Source: Coix lacryma-jobi var. lacryma-jobi
Taxonomy: Eukaryota; Streptophyta; Magnoliopsida; Poales; Poaceae
DNA: 64,000 nucleotides
Assembly: GCA_009763385.1 (NCBI GenBank)
Contig: CM019823.1
Location: forward strand, 90,779,104-90,843,103
Direction of reading: 5' to 3'
The notes under the pieces are model-generated. The model was not told where the DNA came from, searched no databases, and was given only the letters and a program-made list of their open reading frames with translations. A program made the translations under genes and the position numbers. This document shows positions 32,206 to 44,440 of this stretch, piece after piece; positions within the stretch are counted from its first letter, which is position 1, and each line of letters opens with the position of its first letter.

Positions 32206-33155
32206 AATCCGTCCTAGTACAAACTACTCCTAGAACAATCTATTCAGAACAGACTGCGGATTGGTGACTCCGGCGAGAGCAGCGGCGTGATCTTCATAAA
32301 CTTCAATTCCTTCGATTTCATCTAAGAACCCGCCTACAAAAGCCGACCTGGTAGAAAGGAGTAATCCTCGTTGGTCCAAGAGCTCATTGCTGCTAGCCCA
32401 AGAGAGACGCCAAGGTGGCACGCCTTGGATGACGGCCTGATCTATGCGGCCATTCGTAGCATCAAGACGCGCCTCAGCTGAGTTCGCGTGGGCATTCACC
32501 TTATCGGCGACTCTGTTCGCTGCCGCCCTCAGACGGTCATTTTCTGCATAAAGAGCTGGCAGGAGGAAAAGATGTGTCAGGCAAGCGATCTCAATCGGAA
32601 GAAGGAAAACTGGGCAAAGATTTTGCTAACCTGTAATAGCATTACAGAGCTACTTCCGTTGGTCCCCCCATTCGGTTTCCTCGATGCCCGTACTTCTTAG
32701 ATGCATCCCTCCAATGCCTTCTAGGCTTTATCCCTCTCCTTGTGGTACCAAGAGCGTCCGAACAGGTATACCGAGGTAAGTCATCAGATTTAGAGGAGTC
32801 TGCTGACTCAGGAAAAGGATTGGGAGAGGCCATTGGAGCTACCGTTTCTGGAAAAGGAGTCCGGGTTTGGCTGAGAAAGCCCTCACCCTGGAAGGGAAGT
32901 GAATACTAAATCAGGAATGGATGGACAAGAAGCTACCGCAAGGGGGCAGAGGACCAATTTTTACCCATAACGCTGACGAGTCGGTGCTTGGCTTCCTTCC
33001 GCTTCATCTCTAGTAGGACGTTTGCCTTGGTCACCATTGCCAGCAATTGGTGAAAACACAAGCGAGGATTCTTTCTCTCTGGCTTGAGTTAAGAGCCGAG
33101 AAGTGGAGTTCAATGGAAGTGAGGGGTGATGGCCTGCGTAGGGTCATATTTATAG
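32206..33155 (-). pseudogene. E4b antisense ORF region (remnant)
   Basis: On the minus strand a TATA-like element (33155-33145, CTATAAATATG) is followed by an ATG near 33033 (MVTKANVLLEMKRKEAKH), a second frame from 32833 (MASPNPFPES) and a final frame 32499-32230 with a helical segment (SAEARLDATNGRIDQAV) and a stop at 32230. The exon-like pieces and introns could not be joined with confidence. By position it is the antisense gene of a Tat-like element. It is absent from the matching place in E4. Confidence 0.45.
33145..33155 (-). promoter_or_regulatory. Candidate TATA box of E4b antisense ORF
   Basis: CTATAAATATG on the minus strand, about 120 bp upstream of the first antisense ATG. It resembles the E8 antisense promoter at 57120-57130. 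Confidence 0.45.
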
Positions 33156-33747
33156 AACCGTGACTTGCACACTGGGAGGCCGAGCATTGGAGTAGGGTTT
33201 TTGCAGTTTATGGGCCATTGTTGGGCTAGGCTAGATTTTTTGCTGACTTGAAGAGATCGTGACTCCAGAATCGAAAAATCAATGGATTCGGCTAAGGATT
33301 GTTACGGCATAAAGACCTCAGTATCGGTTGATTGTCTGGGAACTCATATTACCAATTGATGCGGATACATGGGTGTATGCCGGGTCTCTGAGTGATGAGT
33401 GATTGTCAACGGGTTTGATCGCAGGTTCTTTGGCTTGTGTTGTGCAGGTGTCGAGCACAGAGACAGTGATCGAGGGCAAGGTGAAGGTCAAGTAGAGACG
33501 TGCCGTGCCGACGGACCTGGAGCGGTGAAGGGCGGACGTGAGGCTTGGACTAAGGGACCGGTGGCCTGAGGATCAGCTGTGGTTGCTGGCAGCCTGGACA
33601 GCGACGAACGAAGACTTGTGGGACATGGTGTTGCTCGGGTCGAGGGACCTGGGGCACGTGTCGATGGACGGGGTGCACGGGCGGTGCATCCCCTCTACAG
33701 CTTCGGTTTGGTGGTAGAGCCAGAGAAAACCATCGGGTGGACGGTTT

Positions 33748-33974
33748 CCAGGTTTGGGCCTCAAAACCTGGGCGCTGATGGTTTCCGAGTTTGGCCACAA
33801 AACTCGGGCTGAGGACGGTTTCTAGGTTTGGGCCTCAAAACCTGGGTTTTGCGGGTTTGCTGAGTTTGGGCCACAAAACTCAGGCGTTTGTGGGCTGGTT
33901 TCCCGGTTTTGGGCCTCAAAATCGGGGGTTGGTCGTGAAGTATGGTTTCCCGGTTTGGGGTCTCAAAACCGGGG
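33748..33974 (+). repeat. Hairpin array in LTR C
   Basis: Six units: CCAGGTTT/AAACCTGG, CCGAGTTT/AAACTCGG, CTAGGTTT/AAACCTGG, CTGAGTTT/AAACTCAG, CCCGGTTTT/AAAATCGGG and CCCGGTTT/AAACCGGG, with a mostly constant GGGCC(T/A)CA loop. Confidence 0.85.
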
Positions 33975-34771
33975 TGCCGACGTCCGGGAAAAGGACGGCA
34001 GAGCGGGTGGCGGCACATGGCGGCAATCGGGAGGTTGCGTCGAGGCAACGCTACGAGTTGTGCGGGCGTGGCCGTCGGATCCACCTTCCTTCGAGTTGGT
34101 CCAGAATAACCTTAGGGTTTAGCTGGTTCGCTCTGTAAGTAGTTAGGGGTAGTGTGGGAATTAGGAATAGTTAGAATTAGGATAAGTAGGGGGAGACACC
34201 CACCTCCCCAAATATCTCAGTCATTTGCTCTTTGCCTTCTAGGTTTTCCTGCTCTCCACCTCCCTGCTGTAGCAAACCTGAGATCCACAGAGAAGAGAAC
34301 ATAACCTCTGTGCCACGTGAGATTTTGAGGAAGTGAGACATAATCTCACTATTGTAGCGTGGTGGTAGCCACACGGTTGCAATTTCGTGGTTGTGATTCG
34401 TGTTTTTGTTTGTGCTCTTCGCGGATTACTTTTCTCTACATTTTTCCCATCGATGATCTCTTTGCTCGATTCATCTTTTGCAAATCTGTTTGAACCAAGT
34501 TGTCCTAGATCGTGAGGCACTTCTTTCCACCGAAGGAATTCTTCTCTAACCTCACGAGCTAGTAGATCGGTCGATATGTTGTTTTGGATCGGTTTGCTCC
34601 CTTAGTCCTGGATTCTTCCAATTCACCGATTGGAGTTAGGTTCAAGCCATGATTCTTTGGGGATAGCCTTCACTAAACATCCTTGGAACTCCTCATACCA
34701 AGTCTAGCCTTAGTGCTTTTGATTCGGGATGAGATCGTGTGAATTTCACGGAAGAACAGCGGGTTTCGGGA

Positions 34772-35041
34772 CCATCGGACGCTGAACCTGGGAGCATTGG
34801 ACGCTGAGTTCATCACACCGGAGCGTCCGTTGCCACGTGTCACCTGACAGTGATTTTAAAGGAGCATCGGACGCAGACCATCGGAGCGTCTGTTGCCATC
34901 GGACGCGCCGGAGGTCGAGCATCGGACGCTACTGTTTCACTGTAGCAGCATCCGATGCCTATGCAGTAAGGTTCCAGATTTGCTCTGTTTACATCGGACG
35001 TGTCCGTTGGTTGGTCATCGAACGCTGCCAGAGTCCGATGC
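34772..35041 (+). repeat. Palindrome array, CATCGGACGC class, in LTR C
   Basis: About ten CATCGGACGC or inverted GCATCCGATG-type units occur with some decay. Confidence 0.8.
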
Positions 35042-35189
35042 TGCTGAGTTTGCGCAGTTTTGTCCGCGGTTTGATCGTTTGTTGTCGGTTTTGATTTCCG
35101 GCTTTTACGTCGGATTTCTGATTTCGTGCTCTACAGAAATCGGGCTTCCCGCTTCGTAAAATAGCCTGAATCCCCCTTCGCGTTGCTCA

Positions 35190-35689
35190 NNNNNNNNNNN
35201 NNNNNNNNNNNNNNNNNNNNNNNNNNNNNNNNNNNNNNNNNNNNNNNNNNNNNNNNNNNNNNNNNNNNNNNNNNNNNNNNNNNNNNNNNNNNNNNNNNNN
35301 NNNNNNNNNNNNNNNNNNNNNNNNNNNNNNNNNNNNNNNNNNNNNNNNNNNNNNNNNNNNNNNNNNNNNNNNNNNNNNNNNNNNNNNNNNNNNNNNNNNN
35401 NNNNNNNNNNNNNNNNNNNNNNNNNNNNNNNNNNNNNNNNNNNNNNNNNNNNNNNNNNNNNNNNNNNNNNNNNNNNNNNNNNNNNNNNNNNNNNNNNNNN
35501 NNNNNNNNNNNNNNNNNNNNNNNNNNNNNNNNNNNNNNNNNNNNNNNNNNNNNNNNNNNNNNNNNNNNNNNNNNNNNNNNNNNNNNNNNNNNNNNNNNNN
35601 NNNNNNNNNNNNNNNNNNNNNNNNNNNNNNNNNNNNNNNNNNNNNNNNNNNNNNNNNNNNNNNNNNNNNNNNNNNNNNNNNNNNNNNNN
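35190..35689. other. Assembly gap (500 N)
   Basis: Exactly 500 N, a conventional placeholder. It hides the end of LTR C and the start of E5 gag, including any primer binding site. ORFs that run through it are not real. Confidence 0.98.
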
Positions 35690-37839
35690 CAGTGAGATCG
35701 ATGCTATGGCGAGGGCTTCTTTTGAAAATCCTTCTCGCCCGTCCATGGCTTTGGTTTCCGGCTCTTCCTCTAACCCCTCAGCTGGCTTTGCGCTTTCTTC
35801 TCTCTTTTCTGTCACAGAGGACCAGCTGGAGACTTTGGGGGACGATGAGTTGGCTTTGCTTGCCAACCGGTTCTCGCGGTTCCACAACAACCGCATGAAC
35901 CGTCGTCGAGGAGGAGGACGCACGGGATGCTACGAGTGCGGCGACCCCGACCACTTCATCGCCGACTGCCCCAAGAAGAAGAACAAGCATCTGGGGAAGG
36001 GCGATCACGGCCACAGGCGCGACTCCAAGTACAAAGAGAAGCACGTTCCCCCAAGGCACAAGAAGCGGGGCGGCTTCAACAAAGAGTACATCAAGAAGAA
36101 GTACTTGGAGAAGCAGCAGGCTGAGCAGCGAGCGTTCTTCGCCACGCTCAGCGACGTCGACGGCTCGGATGACGACTCCGCTCGATCGAGTGATGACGAG
36201 TCCGAGAAGAAGAAGCTGGAGGACACGCTTCAACGGCCTTGTGCTTCTTCGCCGGCGACGAAGGCCTGTGTACCATGGCGCTCGGAGATGAGGTCGACGG
36301 CGAGCCGGAGCGTACCCCTCGGAACGACGACGACGACGACACCTCCCAGGTATCTCTCACCTACGACGAGCTTTCCTCCGAGGTTGAGAAGTTGACTGCT
36401 GCCCTCCTTAGTCAAGACAAGTTGCTTAGGCGTGCCGCTAGAGAGCGCAAGGAGTTTAGGCAGAAGTGGGAGGACACGGTGAAGGAGCTTGAGTTCGCTC
36501 GGTCCACCGTGGTTGTGTCGGAGGAGTTGGAGTGCGAGAGTTGCACCGCGCACATGACGGACCTTCTCACTCTGAGAGGTAAGTATGCTGCGTTGGTAGG
36601 ATGAGGTGGATGAGCTCCGTGCTAGACCGCAGCTGTTGGGTGCGTGCAAGACTTGTCCTGTCTTGCAATCCGAGTTGGCAGAGAAGAATGCCAAGCTTGA
36701 GTCTTTAGAGAAGGCCGGCTCGGATAGCACTTGTGTCAAGAGGTGTGCTTTGTGTGAGGGCCTGGAGCAGGAGATGGCCAATTGTGAGGCATGACAAGGT
36801 GCGTACCGAGGAGGAAAACACATACCTTCGGACCGTCTTGTCATGGGTGTCTTGTGGTGAGCCTCAGCTCGGGATGATGATCTCCCAATTCAAGCGAGCT
36901 GCTGGGGCTCCTGGTGTAGGTCTTGGCCAGAGTGTTGATCTTTCAGCCTTTGGTAAGATTGGAGAGTCTAGTGGTCTTGATCCGAGTGAGAAGCCCAACT
37001 CCACCACTACTCCCAAACTAACCAAGCTTCCACCCAAAGAGCCTGCCAAGCCTGTCACCAAGGATGGAGTTGTAGTTGAACCCCCCAAGGCTCCACCCAA
37101 GAATCCACAATGGCAACCCAAGCCCAATCACCTAAAGAACAAGCTTGACACAATGCCACCCATCCGAGAGGAGTTGCCACAGAAGGGCAAGGGCAAGGTG
37201 AACCATACCCACATCCCTGCAAACCAACAACCCCCTTTGCGCGCGGTGAGGTTTCAGTGTGACTTTTGTGGGCGGGATGGTCACCTGAGTGAGTTCTGCT
37301 TTAGGCGCAGGAGAGAGGCGCGCCGTGCTAGGGAGATGCAGAACCCGGACATGTTTCACCCAGCTCGTGGTGGACATGCTCCGAAGCCTCAGGGGAGAGC
37401 TGCTAGGTCTGGAGGGAAGCATACCCAGCCTAGGCAGCAGGAGAGAGCCCCTAGGAGGGAGACTAGGCCTAGAGGTAGAGCACCTCAGTTTGTGAGGCCT
37501 AGGCAGGAGAGAGCTCCGAGGAGAGACGCTAGAGTTGAGCAGCAGGCTCCTAGGCGTAGACCTCGTAGAGAGCGTGCCCGACGGGGTCCTGCTTTTGCAG
37601 GTAACGGACCCCGTGGCGGAGGCTTTGTTGAGCGCTTTGTCCCACCGCAGGTAGAGTTTCGCGGTGAGCGCTTCTTCCCCAGCGGACCACGTTTTCCTGT
37701 GCGTGGTGATCGCTATCCCCCTAGACAGGTTGGTTTTTACACTGACCGTTCTTTTGAGCAGCCGGCCCAACACTGGTTTCCTTCTTATCTTACTAACCCC
37801 AGTGTTGGACCGTATGTTCACCCTATGTCTTTTTATTGA
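35690..37839 (+). pseudogene. E5 gag (5' end in gap, frameshifted)
   Basis: It begins inside the protein (SEIDAMARASFENPS). An intact zinc knuckle CYECGDPDHFIADCP lies near 35929-35973, followed by a basic region, acidic stretches (DGSDDDSARSSDDE), a coiled region with Cys pairs (CESCTAHM, CKTCPVL, CALCEGL), a second knuckle-like motif CDFCGRDGHLSEFCF (about 37258-37302) and an Arg/Gly/Pro-rich tail to the TGA 37837-37839. Frameshifts lie near 36225, 36600 and 36785. It is homologous to E2 gag. Confidence 0.88.
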
Positions 37840-40800
37840 TGTAGGAGGAGCGGTTGGAGGACATTTGGCTTGTGGATTCCGGTTGCTCGAGGCACATGAC
37901 CGGAAATGCCAAATGGTTCTCCAGCCATAGTCCGGTCGCCGGAAAGGAGTACATAACCTTCGGCGACAAAGGTAAGGGCAAGGTATTGTCCGTTGGTGCA
38001 GTGCGGGTTAATGAGCACTTTGTGTTGCGCGAGGTTGCTCTTGTTTCTAACCTGCATTTTAACTTGCTTTCTGTTTCGCAACTTTTTCGTGAAGGCTATG
38101 AGATTCGTTTCAAACCGAACCTTAGCCGGATCTTAGATCCTCAGGGTGATCTTGTATGTCTGATTTCACCCTTTGGGAATGTCTTTCGCGCGAATTTCTC
38201 AAAGTCGTTTGGATCTTCTCGCTGTCTTTTGGCTAGTCCTTCTTCTTCTGATCTTTGGAAGTGGCATAGGAGGCTCGGTCACCTGAGTTTTGACTTGCTT
38301 GCAAGACTTAGCTCACTTGGCTTAATCCGAGGATTGCCCAAGCTTTCGTTGGAGAAGGATCTAGTTTGCCATGCTTGCCGGCATGGAAAGATGGTTGCTG
38401 CTCCCCACCATCCTTTGACCAAGGTTATGACCTCGCACCCCGGAGAGCTTTTGCATATGGACCTTGTTGGTCCGGCTCGGGTGAGCTCGGTTGGTGGGAA
38501 GTGGTATGTGCTTGTTATTGTTGACGACTTTTCGAGGTATTCGTGGGTCTTCTTTTTAGTTGAGAAGTCCGAGACATTCTCCTTCGCTCGCGATCTGATT
38601 TTGCGTCTTCAGAACGAGTTCCCTTTGAACTCGATGCGAGCGATTAGAAGTGATAATGGTTCCGAGTTTACAAATTCGGATTTTGAGAAGTTTTGTAAAC
38701 GCCTTGGTTTGGAGCATCAGTTTTCTTCTCCCCTATACACCACCCCAAAATGGTGTTGTAGAGAGGAAGAATCGGACCCTTGTTGAGATGGCCAGGACGA
38801 TGCTTGATGAGCATAGGACTCCTAGGCGCTATTGGGCCGAAGCTATGAACACTGCATGCTATATTTCCGAATCGCATTTTTCTGAGAGTGTTTCTTGAAG
38901 AAGACCTCTTATGAGTTGCGATTTGGTCGCCAGCCCAAGGTGAGTTATTTTAGAGTCTTTGGTTGCCACTGTTTTATATTGAAAAAAGGCAACCTAGACA
39001 AGTTTGAGTCTCGTTCTTCTGACGGTGTGTTTTTGGGTTATGGCACTCACACTCGAGCTTATCGTGTACTTAACCTTGACACTAACCGAGTCATGGAGAC
39101 ATCAGATGTCACCTTCGACGAGACTCTTGTTTCTCCTTCTTCTCGTTTTGAGCGTGCAGGTGATCACGAGGTTGGAGAGCCTCTTTTCGATGACGAGGAA
39201 GAGGGTGCTGAAGGTATAGATGATCCAGCACCCCCTCCGCCTGCCGCGCCGCCGGGAGCGGCTTCGACGACGACCCGTGGCCCCGAGACGTCTTCTTCCT
39301 GGGGGCCGTGGGATCCACCTCGCGCGGTACCTTTTGTACCCGGGGTGGAACCAGCTACTGTTGAGGGGGAGGTTACTTCTTCCCGGGAGGCGCCACGACA
39401 CATCCAGCGCCAGCACCCCCCTGAACAGATGATCGGAGACATCGACGAGCGAGTTACTCGCTCCAGGTCACAGCACATCTCGCACTTTGCTCATTCTGCT
39501 TTTGTTGCGTCTTTTGAGCCCCGAGATGTTGGACACGCATTGACGGATCCGGATTGGGTCAATGCCATGCATGAGGAGCTAGAGAACTTTGAGCGAAATC
39601 GGGTTTGGGTTCTAGTGCCACCACCTCCTGACTGTAAACCTATTGGGACAAAATGGGTATTTAAAAACAAGCAAGGAGAGGAGGGCCACATTGTGAGAAA
39701 CAAGGCCCGGCTTGTAGCGAAGGGTTATAGTCAGAAGGAGGGGATAGATTATGAGGAGACCTTCGCTCCTGTAGCTCGTTTGGAGGCTATTAGGATACTC
39801 TTGGCTTATGCTGCATCCATGGGTTTCAAACTTTTTCAAATGGATGTCAAGAGTGCCTTCTTAAACGGCTATATTGAGGAGGAGGTCTATGTCCAGCAAC
39901 CCCCCGGTTTTGAAAATCCCAAGTTTCCAAACCATGTCTTTAAACTCCACAAAGCTTTGTATGGTTTGAAACAAGCCCCTAGAGCCTGGTATGAGAGATT
40001 AAAAACCTTCTTGCTAGCTAAGGGTTTTAAAATGGGATGTGTAGATAAAACGCTCTTTCTCCTCAAGCAAGGCAAAGATACTCTCTTGGTCCAAATTTAC
40101 GTGGATGATATCATTTTCGGTGGTTCTTCTCACGCTTTGGTTGCCAAGTTTGCAGATACTATGAGCAGGGAGTTCGAGATGAGCATGATGGGCGAGCTGA
40201 CTTTCTTTCTCGGGTTGCAAATTAAGCAATCCCGAGAGGGGACGTTTGTGCACCAGGGCAAGTACACAAGGGACTTGCTGAAGCGGTTCGACATGGGTGA
40301 GGCTAAGCCTCTTCCGACGCCCATGTCGACGACGACTGCCCTGGATGCCGACACGGATGGAGAAGCAGTGGACCAGAAGGAGTACCGCAGCATGATTGGA
40401 TCGCTGCTCTACCTGACGGCGACACGGCCGGACATTCAGTTCGCCGTGTGCTTGTGCGCGCGCTTTCAGGCTTCGCCACGCATTTCTCACCGTCAGGCGG
40501 TGAAGCGCATCTTCAGGTACCTTCGTTTCACGCCCGAGCTCGGGATTTGGTATTCTGCTTCCTCCACCCTCTCGCTTTGTGGTTTTTCTGATGCTGATTT
40601 TGCTGGTTGTCGCATTGAGCGCAAGTCCACTTCTGGGACTTGCCAGTTTATTGGATCTTCTCTGGTGTCGTGGTCTTCTCGCAAGCAGTCTAGTGTCGCT
40701 CAGTCTACCACGGAGGCTGAATATGTTGCTGCGGCTAGCTGCTGTTCCCAGTTACTCTGGATGATGGCCACTTTGCGTGATTTTGGTTTGAGCTTTACTC

Positions 40801-41042
40801 GAGTTCCTTTGCTTTGTGACAGCACGAGTGCCATTAGCGTTGCTAAGAACCCTGTGCTTCACTCGAAAACCAAACACATTGATGTGCGCTTTCATTTCTT
40901 GCGAGACCACCAGGAGAAGGGTGATATCGACCTTCGCCATGTCGATACTCATCACCAATTGGCTGATATTTTCACCAAGCCTTTAGACGAATCAACCTTT
41001 AATAGGTTGAGGGGTGAGCTTGGTGTGTGTTTCCCCTTTTAG
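37839..41042 (+). pseudogene. E5 pol polyprotein (frameshifted)
   Basis: The gag TGA overlaps an ATG (TGATG, 37837-37841), but the second pol codon is TAG (37842-37844) where E2 has CAG. After it: protease VDSGCSRHMTG (about 37874), GAG-pre-integrase WHRRLGHLS (about 38263), integrase IVDDFSRYSW (about 38517-38550), SDNGSEF (about 38648), NGVVERKNR in a shifted frame (about 38747), then RT with YVDD at 40098-40109 and RNase H to TAG 41040. Single-base frameshifts lie near 38735 and 38870. From 38895 to 41042 the frame is clean (715 codons). Confidence 0.92.
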
Positions 41043-42690
41043 ATGGGGGAAGCATTTTGAGATGTACAGACTGACTCTTTTATTTTGAGGTTCTTTTCTT
41101 TTGAGTTTCTTGAGTCTCTCCTTTTGGTATCTTCTTTCGTTCAGTTTTGTGTCGGGCATACGCATTTACATTCTGAGCTTCATGTCTATATTCACTAGAA
41201 TGTAATTATGCTCTTGTTAGTATTGCTCCGATACTTATGATGATGCTTGTAGCTTATGCTCTTTCTGATCACTGTTACATGTTATGAGCGAGCTATTTTT
41301 TGGAATGGTGAATTATGCCTAATGTATATAAATCTGAAAATGTTCACCATTGAGATATGCAACTAGCATGTGTAGGGTGTGTTGAGTCCATTCCTGCTTT
41401 TCATATATGCTAGGTTGCTATGTCTCTAGTTCTGAGTCATTCACTTGCTTGGTTGTTCATAACTTGCTTAAAATCTGGACCAAGTATTGTTGAATTGAAA
41501 AGATCAAGATGGGATTGCTTGTCAACACCTCATGGTATTGAGACTGTTTCTCATTGCACTTTGAGTTAAACTTGAGCCATGTAGTGTATGACCGAAACCG
41601 TTGCTTTAAGCTTCTGATTGCTTCGGCATAGGCTTCGCACGGTTGAAAAGTTAGGCGATGACAAGCTTTCAACCTCTCGCAATCACATGCTAAAAATGAA
41701 CTTGTGAATTCTTTTACCGCTGCAACTCCGATATGAATTTGAAATCACAAGTATATGCTTCATTCCTATGCATGATGATTGAACTTTGCTAGGGGTAGTT
41801 CACCTTGTATATATGCTTAGCACTTGTTTGGATTCCTTCTATACATGTCTAGTGCTATTTTGATGGTGACTATCCTTTTGGCTTAAAACTGCTCACATGC
41901 TCATATGCTTCATATTTCGTATAAGTGATCAGTTTGAGCCTTTGCTATTTGAGTGCTTAATTGAGATGTTGGAGCTATACTGATTAGAGCATCTTTGCAC
42001 TCTTTTGACTATATACTTGAAGCTCCTAACTTGCATTTTGACTTCATATGCATTGTGGAAGGAGATCTTGTGTTCAGGGGGAGTTTATGTGAAGAGAGTT
42101 GCTTCTCCGATACCTTTTGGCCTTGATAAGTGCATTTTCAACTAGGGGGAGAAATTTACGCAAATCATATGCCCTGAAAATCTTTTGTCCTAGTTGCTTG
42201 CATTTGTCGAGGGGGAGTTTGCTAGTTGTGTTGAGCCGTTGCCTCTGTCTTGAGGGACTAGCAAACGTTCCTAGCTTCTCATGAGCTTTCATAAGCTTTT
42301 TCATTTGGCTTTCAATTGGTATCGTCTGGTGTGCTTTCCCATTTGGTTTGGGTTGATTTTCAATTGGTTCGGAGTGATTTTCTTGCTAGTTGTGTTGAGC
42401 CTCTGTGCCTCTATCTTGAGGGACTAGCATTTTGCTTCTGTTGTCCTCCGATCTTCAATTGCTATCTGCTAGCGGTGTTGAGCCTGTTCTACCTCTTCTT
42501 GAGGGCTAGCTTTGCTTTGCTTGGTTGCGTCAAGCCGTTGCCCATGTCTTTGGGGACCAAGTTTTTGCTTCATCCACTTGACCTTCTTCGGCTTTTGTTA
42601 AGGCTTCTGGGTCATTTGGTTGGGTTTTCTCTTCCCACTCCTTCCTACCTCCTTCTTCTTATTCATGATTTGTTGTGGAGTTGACAATGC
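41043..42690 (+). other. E5 3' untranslated region
   Basis: Long A/T-rich non-coding region, conserved in E6 (46884-48487) and E7 (60553-62032) and in reverse in E2. It contains several AGGGGGAG motifs (about 42075, 42144, 42209) and a four-unit hairpin array (42218-42561). Confidence 0.85.
42218..42561 (+). repeat. E5 3'-UTR hairpin array (four units)
   Basis: Units at 42218-42265, 42384-42429, 42468-42510 and 42520-42561. Closing stems: GTTTGCTAGT/ACTAGCAAAC, TGCTAGT/ACTAGCA, GCTAGC/GCTAGC, CTTGGT/ACCAAG. The inner sequence is shared: TG(T/C)GT(T/C)(G/A)AGCC, then TGCC or ACCTC, then TCTTGAGGG or TCTTTGGGG. The arms differ between units while staying complementary. Confidence 0.82.
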
Positions 42691-42708
42691 ACTCATCAAG
42701 GGGGAGAT
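42691..42708 (+). promoter_or_regulatory. E5 polypurine tract
   Basis: CACTCATCAAGGGGGAGAT-type tract immediately before the LTR start TGCGGATAC, as in E2, E6 and E7. Confidence 0.85.
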
Positions 42709-43114
42709 TGCGGATACATGGGTGTATGCCGAGTCTCTGTGTGATGAGTGATTGTCAATGGAGATGATGCGCATGTTCTTTGGCTTGTGTTGTGCAGGTG
42801 TCGAGCACGGAGACAGTGATCGATGGCGGGTGAAGGTCAAGTTGCGACGTGCCGTGCCGACGGACCGGGCGCGATGAAGGATGGGCGTGCCGTGCGGCGG
42901 ACGTGCCATGCCGATGTATCGGACGGTGAAGGGCGGACGTGGACTTGGACTGATGGACTGGAGGTCGGAGGATCAGCTGTGGTGGCTGGCAGCCTGCGAC
43001 AGCGACAGGCGGAGAAGTGCGATCATGTCGGTGGAAGGGGTGCACAGGCGGTGCATCCCCTCTACGACGCCGGTTTGTTGGTAGAGCCCGGGAAAAACCA
43101 ACGGTGGACGGTTT

Positions 43115-43366
43115 CCAGGTTTGGGCCTCAAAACCTGGGTGCTGGGTTTCCAGGTTGAGCCACAAAACCTGGGCGCGACGGTTTCCAGGTTGAGCCTCAA
43201 AACCTGGGCGTGGGCCGGTTTCCGAGTTTGGGCCTCAAAACTCGGGCGCGGACGGTTTCCGAGTTTGGCCACAAAACTCGGGCTGGAGGCTGGTTTCCCG
43301 GTTTGGGCCTCAAAACCGGGGGCTGATGGAAAAGGCTGGTTTCCCGGTTTGGGCCGCAAAACCGGG
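43115..43366 (+). repeat. Hairpin array in E5 3' LTR
   Basis: Seven units with stems CCAGGTTT/AAACCTGG (three, two with weaker inner pairing), CCGAGTTT/AAACTCGG (two) and CCCGGTTT/AAACCGGG (two). The loop is GGGCCTCA, or the CACA or CGCA variant. Units are spaced about 33-38 bp. Confidence 0.87.
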
Positions 43367-43556
43367 GGTGCAGAGTGGTGGCGGCACGTGGCGGCGATCT
43401 GAAGGTTGCGTGGAGGCGACGCGGAAGACCGTGCGGGCGTGGCCGTCGGATCTACCTACCACCAGCGGGTGGACTAGAATAGCCTTAGGGTTAGGCTGGT
43501 CCGCTCTGTAATTAGAGTAGAGAGGGGTAGAGTAGGAAATAGACTTAGGCTAGGTT

Positions 43557-43567
43557 AGTATAAGTAG
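43557..43567 (+). promoter_or_regulatory. TATA-like element of E5 3' LTR
   Basis: AGTATAAGTAG at the position matching the E2 LTR TATA box. It is degenerate (AGGATAAGTAG) in other family members. Confidence 0.4.
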
Positions 43568-44167
43568 TCTAGGGGAGACACCCTCCTCCCGATCTCAATC
43601 TCAGTTAGCGCAGTCATTTGCTTCCTAGCACCTAGGGTTTCCACTCTCCCATCCCCTGCTCTAGCTAGTTGAGATCCGCAGAGAGACTCCACTCTGTGTA
43701 CTGTTGATTTGAGGAAGTGAGGCCGTATCCTCACTTTGGAGCACAGATCGATGGCTTGATTTGCGTCCTTAATTCGAGTTCGTGGCTGTGATTCGCGTTT
43801 CCTTTGTGTTCTTCGCGGAATCCTTTTTCTCCACGATTTTCCCGTCGCTTGATCTCTTTGCTCGGTTCATCTTTTGCAAAACCGTTTGAACCAAGTTGTT
43901 CTAGATCGTGAGGCTCTCCTTTCCACCGAAGGAATTAAACTCTAACCTCACGGTCTAGGAGATCGATCGATTTTCGTTTTGGATTGCGTTCTTGCCTCCA
44001 TGCCCCGAAATTTCTTGATTCACCGATTTGGAGTTAGGTTCGAGCCATGATCTCTTAGAGATAGCTCACTAACATCCTTGTGACCCCTCAGATCGAATCC
44101 TAGGCCTAGAGCTTTTGATTTAGAGGAGATCGGGTTGAATCATCAAAGAACTGCGCTGTTTTCGGGA

Positions 44168-44440
44168 GCATCGGACGCTATCACGGGAGCATCGGACGCT
44201 AGGGTCCCTAGCATCGGACGCTCCGGTGACGCGTGTCACGTTTTCGGCGTTTTAGTTTCCATCGGACGCTAGGCATCGGACGCGTCCGTTGTCCATCGGA
44301 CGCGCCGGAGCCTTTGCATCGGACGCTGGGTGATTACTGTTCACAGCGTCCGATGGTGGAACAGTAAGGTTCCAGAACCGCCCAGTCTGCATCGGACGCT
44401 TCCGGTGGTCTGGCATCGGACGCAGGCCAGCGTCCGATGC
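44168..44440 (+). repeat. Palindrome array, CATCGGACGC class, in E5 3' LTR
   Basis: About ten CATCGGACGC(T) or GCGTCCGATG units occur in both orientations. Confidence 0.85.

Larger units (their letters stand above)
28888..33359 (+). mobile_element. Second copy of the E4 internal region (E4b), indel-rich
   Basis: After a short unrelated stretch starting TGTGACAGAACC (about 28889-28960), the sequence matches E4 from about 23265 (late gag) through protease, the RT deletion junction and RNase H to about 26560. It then holds a segment (about 32206-33265) absent from E4, and rejoins E4-like sequence (26590-26665) just before 33360. It is separated from E4 mostly by one- to three-base deletions, dense between about 29000 and 30600. 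No LTR of its own is complete. Confidence 0.8.
33360..35189 (+). repeat. LTR C (Sirevirus E5/E7 family), 3' end in gap
   Basis: It starts TGCGGATACATGGGTG and carries the hairpin array (33748-33974) and a CATCGGACGC-class palindrome array (34772-35041). The end diverges after about 35120 and is lost in the N gap. It differs at many sites from the E5 3' LTR (42709-44714), so the two are not a young LTR pair. Confidence 0.88.

Noticed and set aside
35105..35923. Long frames crossing the N gap, also 54012-55081 and 54163-54841
   Set aside because: They are mostly unknown residues from N and carry no coding evidence.
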